DNA from: an uncultured Lutibacter sp.
GTDB taxonomy: Bacteria > Bacteroidota > Bacteroidia > Flavobacteriales > Flavobacteriaceae
Length of the DNA stretch: 6,201 bases
Reading direction: 5' to 3'
NCBI GenBank assembly: GCA_913061425.1
Contig: CAJXUO010000092.1
Location: forward strand, 1-6,201
Shown in pieces: positions 1 through 6,157 of this stretch. Positions within the stretch are counted from its first letter, which is position 1; each line of letters opens with the position of its first letter. The position numbers were made by a program, and so were the translations under genes. The notes under the pieces were generated by a model. It did not search any database. It was not told where the DNA came from and was given only the letters and a program-made list of their open reading frames with translations.

Positions 1-58
1 TGGTTAGAGCACCTGACTCATAATCAGGGGGTCGAAGGTTCGAGCCCTTCTGGGTCCA
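1..58 (+). tRNA. tRNA with CAT anticodon (Met or Ile2), 5' part cut off by the window edge
   Basis: The sequence starts inside the D-loop. The anticodon stem CCTGA/TCAGG (12-16 with 24-28) encloses loop CTCATAA, which places CAT at 19-21. The T-arm stem GAAGG/CCTTC (34-38 with 46-50) encloses loop TTCGAGC. The 3' acceptor strand is TGGGTCC (51-57), with discriminator A at 58. CCA is not encoded, because CT follows, as is common in this phylum. A CAT anticodon can mean elongator Met or the lysidine-modified Ile2 tRNA. The missing acceptor and D-arm half would be needed to decide, so the amino acid is left open. The gene itself is certain. Confidence 0.93.
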
Positions 59-69
59 CTAATTAAGAC

Positions 70-98
70 AAGGTTTACAGTGATGTAGGCCTTTTTTT
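70..98 (+). terminator. Rho-independent terminator of the tRNA transcript
   Basis: Stem GGTTTACA (72-79) pairs with TGTAGGCC (84-91), with two G-T pairs, around a GTGA loop of the stable GNRA type. Seven T (92-98) follow directly, and two preceding A bases extend the stem into the T-tract. It lies 12 nt after the tRNA, so it ends the tRNA unit and separates it from the export operon. Confidence 0.8.
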
Positions 99-177
99 GT
101 GGCTCTTCCACTCTAACCAGTTTCGAAAGCCTCCTAAAAGGTTTCTCTTGCTGTTGTAAAAGTGAGTACGGGTCATT

Positions 178-205
178 TTGTGTTGTTTCTAATTCACTAA
201 ATTTG
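178..205 (+). promoter_or_regulatory. Bacteroidota-type sigma-A promoter of the export/kinase operon
   Basis: TTG at 178-180 is followed after 17 nt by TAAATTTG at 198-205, a full match to the Bacteroidota -7 consensus TAnnTTTG. Transcription would start near 210-213, giving an AT-rich leader of about 60 nt before the first gene. No other candidate of this quality was found between the tRNA terminator and the gene. Confidence 0.65.
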
Positions 206-261
206 AAAAATTAAATAAAGTTAGTTATTCTTCGTATTTTACATTAATTTCGTAAAAAAAA

Positions 262-276
262 ATGAAAAAAAAATGA
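262..276 (+). other. Four-codon minigene ATG-AAA-AAA-AAA-TGA overlapping the export gene start
   Basis: An upstream ATG at 262 is followed by three Lys codons and a TGA at 274-276, which overlaps the real start (273-275) as ATGA. The two ATGs sit in near-identical A-tract contexts and are out of frame by one base. Gaining one A or losing two between them would fuse both into one frame and lengthen the signal peptide by MKKK. Whether ribosomes use it is unknown. Confidence 0.35.
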
Positions 277-1037
277 AAAAAATAGTATTATTTATTGCAC
301 TTATAACCGCCTTTTCATCCTGTGTTTCTAAAAAAGACATTGTATATTTTCAAAATGACGAAATAAACCAAGCAAAAGTCTCTAATAGTTATAAAACCGT
401 TATCAAGCCCGATGATTTATTACAGATTACCATTACTGCTTTGGATATAGAGGCGGTACGGCCTTTTAATTTGTCGGCGGTTACCTATTCAACTTCTTCC
501 AATAAAGCGATTGGGATAGCACAGCAGCAAGCCTATTTAGTAGATACCAAAGGTGAAATTGAATTCCCTGTTTTGGGGAAAATTAAAATCGGCGGTTTAA
601 CACGTAATGAAGCGATAGCGCTGTTGAAAAATAAGTTATCTCCAGATTATATTAAAGAACCCAATATTAATATTAATATTGCGAATTATAAAATTTCCAT
701 ATTGGGGGATGTTCGAATGCCAGGAAGTTATAATATTCCAAATGAAAGAATTACCATTTTAGATGCATTGGCATTGGCAGGAGATGTGAATATTTCGGGA
801 CAACGAGATAATATCTTAATTATAAGAGAAGAAAATAATAAAAAAGTACAATACAGAGTCGATTTACGCTCTAATAAAATATTGACCTCGCCTGTATACT
901 ATTTGCAACAAAATGATGTGGTGTATGTAGAACCAAATTATGCCAGAGTGCAATCTGCTTCGTCAAATTCGAACACTAGTTTGTTTATTTCTATTACCGG
1001 TTTGATCATAACTATGATTACCCTTATAACAAGATAA
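273..1037 (+). CDS. Wza-like polysaccharide export lipoprotein (Poly_export + SLBB)
   Basis: This is an outer-membrane export lipoprotein of 254 residues, the expected partner of the autokinase encoded 3 nt downstream. It begins with a type II signal peptide: MKK, a hydrophobic stretch (4-14) and lipobox FSSC with lipidated Cys17. The sequence after Cys (VSKKD) lacks the acidic surface-export signal of Bacteroidota, so the body probably faces the periplasm. A Poly_export domain spans about 40-136 (IKPDDLLQITI at 44-54, then the stretch from GEIEFP at 94-99 to KEPNINI at 128-134). An SLBB domain starts at about 140, with GDVRMPGSY at 145-153 and ILDALALAGDV at 162-172. A hydrophobic C-terminal segment (236-252) resembles the membrane-crossing helix of Wza. 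In such systems the protein forms the outer-membrane pore for capsule or exopolysaccharide. The start has no Shine-Dalgarno site and lies in an A-tract. The ATG at 273 is chosen because it gives the correct signal peptide. Confidence 0.93.
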   Translation: MKKIVLFIALITAFSSCVSKKDIVYFQNDEINQAKVSNSYKTVIKPDDLLQITITALDIEAVRPFNLSAVTYSTSSNKAIGIAQQQAYLVDTKGEIEFPVLGKIKIGGLTRNEAIALLKNKLSPDYIKEPNININIANYKISILGDVRMPGSYNIPNERITILDALALAGDVNISGQRDNILIIREENNKKVQYRVDLRSNKILTSPVYYLQQNDVVYVEPNYARVQSASSNSNTSLFISITGLIITMITLITR

Positions 1038-1040
1038 AAA

Positions 1041-3449
1041 ATGCAAGAACCCAAAGGAAATTCATTTTCTAATCAGGAATTAGAAAATAACGATACGATA
1101 AACCTTAGAGACGAGTTAGGTAAATATTTGATCCATTGGAAATGGTTTGTAATAGGAGCGATCCTAGCATTAACAGGTGCATTTCTATATTTAAGATATG
1201 CCACACCACAATACAGTGCCTCAACATCTATAATGATCAAGGATAATAAAAAATCGGGTATTTCTGCTGAATTGGCAGCTTTCGAAGATTTAGGTATTAT
1301 TGGTGGTGGTTCTGCGAACAATCCAGATAATGAAATAGAAATATTAAAATCCAGAAAAATTATTGGTAATGTAGTAGATGCTTTAGATCTTAGAACCTCC
1401 TATTTTATAGAAGGAAGAATAAAGAAAAGTGAAGCTTATAAACAAAGCCCTATCGTCTTAGAGTTTATAAACAAAGACGTAAAATTTATAGAAAAAGATA
1501 CTGTTTTTGTAATTTCTATATTGGATGAAAACAATATTGCCTTTAAGGATATCGAAGGTGAATTAATTGAATCCTCAAAACTTGATGAGATTATTGATAG
1601 TAAAATAGGTCAGTTTAAAGTAATCGCTTCTAATCTTTCCAGAAAAGACATTAGTACTGAAATAATGATTAGCATTAGAGGAAGAAATAAATTAATTAAT
1701 AGTTACAAAAGTAGAATTACAGTATCAGCGATCGATAAACAATCAAGTGTATTAAAGATTGGATTGCAAGATGCCGTTAAAACAAAAGCAGAGGATGTTT
1801 TAAATGAATTGGTAAGGCAGTATAATATAGATGCCATTAATGACAAGAATATTGTTTCTGAAAAAACAAAAGAATTTATTGCAGATCGATTAAAAACGAT
1901 AGGAGTCTATTTATCTACTGTACAAGACGATGTTAAAGACTATAAAACCAAGTTTGGTATTACAGGCTTATCAGCAGAAGGAGAATTGGCTTTAGAAGCA
2001 GTTTCTGTAAACAATCAAAAAATAGTTGGTATACAAAGTCAGTTAAGTTTAGCGAATTGGATACAAAAAAAACTAAGCAAACAGTCTCTAGATAATGATG
2101 TATTGCCAACAAATTTAGGTTTTACAGATCTAAGCATTACTTCAGCTATTGAAAGATACAATGAACTGGTCTTAAATAAAAACAGATTACTGGTGACGGC
2201 AGGGGTTCGAAATCCGCAATTAATTGAAATACAAAGTCAGATTACGGTTTTAAATGAAAATTTATTATCTAGTTTAGGAAATCTAAAAAAATCACTAGAA
2301 ATTCAATTAGGTCAATTGAATATCGAAGCTCAAAAAGTGTCTTCAAAAATCTCTATGATACCACTTATTGAAAGAGATATGATTGATATAGAAAGACAAA
2401 ATATAATTTATTCTGAATTGTATTCTTATTTGTTAAAGAAAAAAGAAGAAACAGCGATTTCTTTGGCGGTTACCGTCCCTAATGCAAAAATTATTGATGT
2501 TGCGTATGGATCTAATACTCCTGTTGCCCCAAAAAAGAAAATTATTTATCTAGCAGCATTATTAGTAGGGGTGTTACTTCCTTTTATGGTTGTGTATTTG
2601 AAGAATTTATTAGATACGAAAGTTCATTCTAGAAAAGATATTGAAGATTTAACAACCATACCGTTTATAGGAGATATTCCTCATTCTGATTCGGATTCTA
2701 AAATTGTGATAGGGAATGATTCAAGAACAAGTGTCGCAGAAGCGTTTAGATTGATACGGACCAATTTAGATTTTATGTTGCCAAATAAAGCGGATGCTTC
2801 TGGGAAAACTATTTTTATAACATCGACAACAAGTAAGGAAGGGAAATCTTTTGTAGCTGTTAATTTAGCTGCAGCACTCTCTTTATCAAATAAAAAAGTA
2901 CTATTATTAGGACTAGATCTAAGAGCACCTAAAATAACAGAATATTTGGGAGTAGCAGATAGAAAAGGGATTACCAACTATATTACAAATAATGAGTTGA
3001 ATTTAACGGATATGAAATTTTCAATTCCGGAAATGAAAGGCTTAGATATTATTTCTTCGGGTGTGATTCCTCCAAACCCTGCTGAATTACTTTTAAGTTC
3101 GAGGGTTGAAGAATTATTTAATGAAGTTAAAAAAGACTATGATTTTATTATTGTAGATACAGCTCCTGTGAACTTAGTTGCAGATACCTTACTAGTGTCT
3201 AAATATGCAGATATGACCATGTATGTAACAAGAGCTAATTATCTAGATAAACGTATGTTGAATGTTGCACAGACTTTATATAGAGAGCAAAAATTAACGA
3301 ATATGGCGATAGTTCTAAATGATACAGACATGACTAGAGGCTACGGCTACGGCTATGGCTATGGCTATGGCTATGGCTATGGCTATGGCTACGGAAATGC
3401 GTATATTGAGGAAGTTAAAAAACCTTGGTACAAGAAAATTTTTAAATAG
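1041..3449 (+). CDS. Wzc-like polysaccharide biosynthesis tyrosine autokinase (BY-kinase)
   Basis: This is an inner-membrane co-polymerase and tyrosine kinase of 802 residues, the usual length for one-piece BY-kinases. A Wzz-type N-terminus has its first membrane helix at about 35-52. A long periplasmic, partly coiled-coil region follows, with the GVRNP motif of the GNVR domain at 388-392. The second helix is at 501-520, after the usual P-x-x-P-KKK approach. The cytoplasmic kinase domain has the oligomerisation motif E567-x2-R570-x2-R573, Walker A TTSKEGKS (596-603, Lys602), Walker A' LLLGLDLR (621-628, Asp626) and Walker B IIVDTAP (703-709, Asp706). In Walker A' the first Asp is Gly624, a variant I recall from other Bacteroidota homologues. 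The tail carries nine Gly-Tyr pairs (767-784) plus Tyr788 and Tyr797 as autophosphorylation sites. It is translated 3 nt after the export lipoprotein, clearly as one operon. By family knowledge, phosphorylation cycling controls polymer length and export. Confidence 0.95.
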   Translation: MQEPKGNSFSNQELENNDTINLRDELGKYLIHWKWFVIGAILALTGAFLYLRYATPQYSASTSIMIKDNKKSGISAELAAFEDLGIIGGGSANNPDNEIEILKSRKIIGNVVDALDLRTSYFIEGRIKKSEAYKQSPIVLEFINKDVKFIEKDTVFVISILDENNIAFKDIEGELIESSKLDEIIDSKIGQFKVIASNLSRKDISTEIMISIRGRNKLINSYKSRITVSAIDKQSSVLKIGLQDAVKTKAEDVLNELVRQYNIDAINDKNIVSEKTKEFIADRLKTIGVYLSTVQDDVKDYKTKFGITGLSAEGELALEAVSVNNQKIVGIQSQLSLANWIQKKLSKQSLDNDVLPTNLGFTDLSITSAIERYNELVLNKNRLLVTAGVRNPQLIEIQSQITVLNENLLSSLGNLKKSLEIQLGQLNIEAQKVSSKISMIPLIERDMIDIERQNIIYSELYSYLLKKKEETAISLAVTVPNAKIIDVAYGSNTPVAPKKKIIYLAALLVGVLLPFMVVYLKNLLDTKVHSRKDIEDLTTIPFIGDIPHSDSDSKIVIGNDSRTSVAEAFRLIRTNLDFMLPNKADASGKTIFITSTTSKEGKSFVAVNLAAALSLSNKKVLLLGLDLRAPKITEYLGVADRKGITNYITNNELNLTDMKFSIPEMKGLDIISSGVIPPNPAELLLSSRVEELFNEVKKDYDFIIVDTAPVNLVADTLLVSKYADMTMYVTRANYLDKRMLNVAQTLYREQKLTNMAIVLNDTDMTRGYGYGYGYGYGYGYGYGYGNAYIEEVKKPWYKKIFK
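3339..3392 (+). repeat. Hexanucleotide microsatellite (GGCTAY)9 inside the kinase tail
   Basis: There are nine perfect 6-nt units: GGCTAC twice, GGCTAT six times, GGCTAC once. They lie in frame with the autokinase and encode (Gly-Tyr)9 at residues 767-784. Because the unit is 6 nt, copy-number slippage would change the number of phosphorylatable tyrosines without shifting the frame. Confidence 0.97.
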
Positions 3450-3453
3450 TATT

Positions 3454-3484
3454 AAAAAAAGGAAGCCATTTGCTTCCTTTTTTT
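3454..3484 (+). terminator. Strong, probably bidirectional, Rho-independent terminator of the operon
   Basis: Seven A plus GGAAGC (3454-3466) pair perfectly with GCTTCC plus seven T (3472-3484) around loop CATTT, giving 13 bp. It starts 4 nt after the kinase stop codon. The A-tract on the left arm would act as a T-tract for transcripts arriving from the minus-strand phosphatase gene, so it can serve both directions. Confidence 0.93.
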
Positions 3485-3554
3485 ATGTGAAAACAAGACT
3501 CCAATCGTTTATTACTTTTCGTCAATCATTTATAGAAGATTGTAAAACGAATAC

Positions 3555-3605
3555 AAAGTCAATGTTAAAGTCAATGCAATAGTAAAGACTAAGACAATGT
3601 CAATG
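3555..3605 (+). repeat. Short degenerate tandem GTCAATG units
   Basis: AAAGTCAATG occurs at 3555-3564 and 3567-3576 with 12-nt periodicity, and AATGTCAATG at 3596-3605. The stretch CTAAGACAATGTCA (3589-3602) reappears with one mismatch at 4920-4933 in the neighbouring spacer. Confidence 0.7.
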
Positions 3606-3718
3606 AGGTAAAGAAGACTAATTCTTTCAATCGTTTATCGAACATCGAAAAATGGATATCGATCAACGAACATTTATAAAATCTAAATAGATGATGTTTT
3701 CTTGTTTAATTCAGCCTG

Positions 3719-3900
3719 TTGAGGTTTGATTCTACTACTTTTTTGATTGATCAAAAAGTATTCAAAAAATCAAGACTCACTTTTTCGCTACGCGATTTAC
3801 CTATTGGTAGGCTAGAATTCTACGTTCTATTTCACTATCGAATCCAGACCGCAAGCTCTTTGGTTTCTTACCGTTTCATAGAAATCGAATTTACAAAATA
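3719..3900. repeat. Possible interspersed intergenic element with a TACTTTTT/AAAAAGTA hairpin
   Basis: TACTTTTT (3736-3743) and AAAAAGTA (3753-3760) form an inverted repeat around TGATTGATC, followed by TTCAAAAAATCAAGACTC. The motif run CAAAAAGTA-TTCAAAAAATCAAG resembles, from memory, a widespread intergenic repeat of Bacteroidota genomes. The block is locally less AT-rich than its flanks. The 60-codon open frame across it looks like a by-product and not a gene. The boundaries given are approximate. Confidence 0.4.
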
Positions 3901-4088
3901 AAATAGGTCAGTTTTAGATTCTGATTTTATTTACGATATGCTACTGTATAAATCATAATCGTCAATCGCTTCTAAAATAACGGATACAAAATAAATAATA
4001 ATGAAAAACTAAGATCGTGCATCGCTTCTCATTTAAACAATAAGGAACATCGAAAAACGAAGCCAAAGTAAAAGTAACAATTTAAATC

Positions 4089-4832
4089 CTACTTTAAAAA
4101 CTGTTTAGTTTTCAATAATAATTGCTCAATTTTTTTTAAATTCTTTTTAGTACTTACTTTCTGCAGCAACTGTAAATGATTTTGATGATGTGTATCTGTA
4201 CCTACAAAATCGTACATATTTTCTTTTAAAAGTTTTTCAGTTGTTTTTTGTACATGTTTGCCATATTGTTCTGTTAATGACAATAAATTTAATTGAAATA
4301 AACAACCTGCTCTTTTCAATGTATAGTAATTTTGAAAATTAGTATGATACGAATTATATCTTTCAGGATGTGCCAAGATCGGTTTATAGCCTTTTAATTG
4401 TAATTGGAATAATAGGTCGTACAAATTAATTGGAGGACTAAAATAAGACATTTCAACAAGGACAAGGTTGTCTTTTAAAGTTAGAATTTCTTCATTCTTT
4501 TCTAGAATTGCAGAAAACTGCTCATCCATCATATATTCTGCTGCGGCATCAATAGTAATATCTAAAATATTTCTTCTTAGTAATTCGTCTTTAACTTCTT
4601 TGAGCTTCCTTTTTATGATTTCAGGGGTATTTGGATACACATCACCCAAAATATGAGGAGTAGTAATGAAGTTTTTAATTCCGTAAGAAGACATTTTTTG
4701 AATCAAATTGATTGAATCGTCTATGTCTTTTGCTCCGTCATCAATCCCTGGGAGTAAATGAGAATGAATATCTACAAATCCTTCAGGAAAAAAATCATGT
4801 AACGGAATCTCCTTTTTCTTTAAAAAAAACAT
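4089..4832 (-). CDS. CpsB/YwqE-type tyrosine-protein phosphatase (PHP family)
   Basis: This is a manganese-dependent phosphotyrosine phosphatase of 247 residues, full length for the family and cytosolic, with no signal peptide. PHP metal-binding motifs appear in order: VDIHSHLLPGIDDGA (20-34, His23 and His25), TTPH (57-60, His60), the AAAEYMMD segment (96-103, Glu99), LVEMSYF (125-131, Glu127), LAHPERY (153-159, His155) and GTDTHH (211-216, Asp213 and His215). All expected ligands are present, so it should be active. The likely substrate is the phosphorylated Tyr tail of the autokinase encoded convergently on the other strand. The pairing is usual in capsule loci, but here it is a separate transcription unit about 640 bp away. 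The start ATG (4832-4830) follows an A/T-rich leader with no Shine-Dalgarno site. I found no full-consensus promoter. A TAAATTTA close to -7 lies just upstream, without a well-placed TTG. Confidence 0.94.
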   Translation of the reverse strand: MFFLKKKEIPLHDFFPEGFVDIHSHLLPGIDDGAKDIDDSINLIQKMSSYGIKNFITTPHILGDVYPNTPEIIKRKLKEVKDELLRRNILDITIDAAAEYMMDEQFSAILEKNEEILTLKDNLVLVEMSYFSPPINLYDLLFQLQLKGYKPILAHPERYNSYHTNFQNYYTLKRAGCLFQLNLLSLTEQYGKHVQKTTEKLLKENMYDFVGTDTHHQNHLQLLQKVSTKKNLKKIEQLLLKTKQFLK

Positions 4833-4894
4833 TTTTTATAATTTTGCGTAAATTTACAATAATCAATTGAATAAAAAATGATAGTACTTACATT

Positions 4895-4947
4895 GAACAA
4901 CGAAAAACTAAAAGTGAAACTAAGACAAAGTCAGAGTCAGAGTCAAA
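4895..4947 (+). repeat. Second spacer copy of the interspersed modules
   Basis: GAACAACGAAAAA (4895-4907) matches the two boxes in the other spacer at 12 of 13 bases. CTAAGACAAAGTCA (4920-4933) matches 3589-3602 at 13 of 14. A run of (GTCAGA)2-GTCAAA (4930-4947) echoes the GTCAATG units. The modules thus flank the phosphatase gene on both sides in the same orientation. Confidence 0.65.
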
Positions 4948-5016
4948 AAATTGAAGCAGTCCAACGGATATTATGAAATGTTTTTTAAACGAAAACGATT
5001 GAAGTTTTAAATACTA

Positions 5017-5046
5017 TTGTATATGAGTTTTCTTATTTTATCTTTG
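5017..5046 (+). promoter_or_regulatory. Bacteroidota-type promoter upstream of the decayed kinase gene
   Basis: TTG (5017-5019), 19 nt, then TATCTTTG (5039-5046) matches TAnnTTTG fully. Transcription would start near 5053, only about 12 nt before the ATG at 5065. The promoter looks intact although the gene behind it is broken, so it may still be transcribed. Confidence 0.6.
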
Positions 5047-5064
5047 GTAAAAAGAGAGTATCGT

Positions 5065-5303
5065 ATGATTTTAATTGCAGCTGGCGGCTCTACCAAAGCA
5101 GATTGGATGCTATAAATAAAGATAAAAATGAAGTATGTAGAGTACGAACTTTAGGCTTAAACCCTGCGGTTATTCCTGAAGAGGAATTGACAAATAGAAT
5201 TATAAATATGTTTCAGTTAATTAATATTAAAAATGAGGTTACTCCTATTTATTTTTATGGAGCAGGTTGTGGAACCCCAAAAGCGAGTGCGAGATACGTA
5301 TAG
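5065..5303 (+). pseudogene. N-acetylglucosamine-kinase-like (BadF/BadG/BcrA/BcrD ATPase family) gene remnant
   Basis: The ATG at 5065 opens MILIAAGGSTKADW, the nucleotide-binding start of this sugar-kinase family, where IADGGSTKxDW is expected. The phosphate-1 Asp is Ala (GCT for GAT). The frame ends at TAA 5113-5115. The family sequence resumes one frame over from about 5109 (AINKDKNEV, then RTLGLNPAVIPEEEL and IYFYGAGCGTPK), consistent with loss of one base near 5107. Recognisable homology ends near 5282, about 70 codons into a protein normally near 280 residues, and a stop follows at 5301-5303. An intact promoter precedes it. The Asp change, the frameshift and the 3' truncation together make it a clear pseudogene. 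Its original role would be phosphorylation of an amino sugar such as GlcNAc. The substrate is inferred from the family only. Confidence 0.82.
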
Positions 5304-5316
5304 AAAGAAACGAACA

Positions 5317-6023
5317 ATGAATATTAATTAACCAAGAAACTAGATCTCGACCTAGAGCAAAGTTTTGGTAATAGGAAGGCTTATATACCAAAATTCAAAA
5401 AGAATCAGTACACAAAACCGAAGCTTACATTTATTCCTTATGAAGTGCTCAAGAAAACACTTTCAGGATATGAGAAAAATGTATTTATTCAAAACTTGCT
5501 CACACGAATACCCTTTCCTTTTGAAGTAAATGACATTGAGGAAGTGATTACGCTTTACAGACTTTGAACAGTTGTAAACGGATACCGTACAGGTGCAAAT
5601 ATTTTTCCTTTTATAGACATCAATAACAATGTAAGAACAATGCAAGTAAAGGAGTTTGACAAAGCCAATCACACAACAAGTACGAATTTTCTACATTCAA
5701 TAATAGAGAAACATTGTAACAAGAACAATAATCCCCCTCCTGAATATAAAGAGAACGAAGTAAGCGTATCTTGCTTGTTTGGAGGGTATTTACTAAACAA
5801 GTACCCACACAATCCTATTGCGTTGGTAGAAGCGCCTAAAACAGCTGTTTACGGGACGTTGTATTTTAGTACACCGAGCCGGTCTAGAAACCTACTTTGG
5901 TTGGCGGTTTATAATTTAAGTAGCCTAACCCTTGAGAAATGCAAAGCACTGAAAGGGCGGGTATTTAAGTTCACTCCGCTTGTTGAACAGCAATTCAGAA
6001 AAAGGAAGATGTTTTTTAGTTAA
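5317..6023 (+). pseudogene. DUF6371-like protein pseudogene (mobile-region protein with toprim-like core)
   Basis: Family resemblance is from memory of Bacteroidota DUF6371 proteins. The N-terminal signature KLDSRPRAK can be read at 5337-5362 only by assuming one lost base at about 5345. The zinc-ribbon cysteines that should follow are absent, so an internal deletion is inferred. From about 5373 the frame continues KAYIPKFKKNQYTKPK, then FIPYEVLKKTLSGYEKN, and reaches an in-frame TGA at 5565-5567 where Gly is expected (LYRL-stop-TVVNGYRTG). It then reads on through HTTSTNFLHSIIEKH, PIALVEAPKTAVYGTLYF and LAVYNLSSLTLEKCKALKGR to TAA at 6021-6023. The C-terminus after ALKGR looks divergent and short. 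The putative start ATG at 5317 meets TAA after four codons. Function is uncharacterised. The VEAPKTA core resembles the Glu-Lys motif of toprim folds. Such genes usually lie on integrative or plasmid-like DNA. Confidence 0.72.
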
Positions 6024-6139
6024 AACACAAAACCTGCATTTAATGGTAATTCATAGGGTTCTCTAGCACAAATTCGATATCTATTTTTGTAAATTTCAAA
6101 CAAACTTATTATGATGGACGCTGTTGCTTTACCTTTATT
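6020..6139 (-). other. Unidentified minus-strand open stretch, possible 3' end of a gene
   Basis: On the minus strand a frame is open for 39 codons and ends at TAA (6022-6020). It reads FEIYKNRYRICAREPYEL and then PLNAGFVF at the end. Codon choice looks plausible for coding, but there is no ATG in frame and an upstream stop lies at 6142-6140. I do not recognise the protein. It could be the tail of a decayed gene converging on the DUF6371-like remnant, or chance. Confidence 0.2.
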
Positions 6140-6157
6140 TTATTACTATTACTTTAC

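Larger units (their letters stand above)
3485..4088. other. About 600-bp non-coding spacer built from degenerate repeat modules
   Basis: No convincing gene lies here. Open frames are short, lack family features and run through repeat-like sequence. The spacer holds GTCAATG-type tandem units (3555-3605), several AATCG/CATCG-TT boxes (for example 3502-3510, 3521-3530, 3961-3970, 4020-4027), a GAACATCGAAAAA box twice (3640-3652 and 4045-4057), an ACGRATACAAA box twice (3547-3557 and 3980-3990), and a separate hairpin-bearing block (3719-3900). The same modules recur in the next spacer (4895-4947), which suggests an interspersed intergenic family rather than random sequence. Confidence 0.7.

Noticed and set aside
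125..145. Small hairpin GAAAGCCT/AGGTTTC in the tRNA-operon spacer
   Set aside because: It has a bulged stem, no T-tract and no conserved riboswitch features, so it is likely chance.
1073..1321. Minus-strand open frame inside the autokinase gene
   Set aside because: It is antisense to a well-supported coding frame, with no start signal and no recognisable domain. The same applies to the minus-strand frame at 2681-2977.
3355..3582. Open frame starting with repeated Met-Ala
   Set aside because: It is the shifted frame of the GGCTAY repeat in the autokinase tail, followed by terminator and spacer sequence, with no protein family features.
3555..3605. Possible CRISPR array from repeated GTCAATG units
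   Set aside because: Units are only 7-10 nt and degenerate, with no uniform spacers and no cas genes.
3719..3901. Sixty-codon plus-strand open frame in the spacer
   Set aside because: It coincides with the repeat-like block, lacks a leader and shows no protein-like pattern.
4468..4656. Plus-strand open frame inside the phosphatase gene
   Set aside because: It is the shadow of the phosphatase coding strand, whose metal-binding motifs establish the true frame.
4845..4862. Promoter for the phosphatase on the minus strand (TAAATTTA)
   Set aside because: The last base of the -7 consensus does not match and no TTG lies at the right distance, so it is too weak to list as a feature.
5463..5808. 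Two minus-strand open frames opposite the DUF6371-like remnant
   Set aside because: Family motifs are on the plus strand and the minus frames show none.
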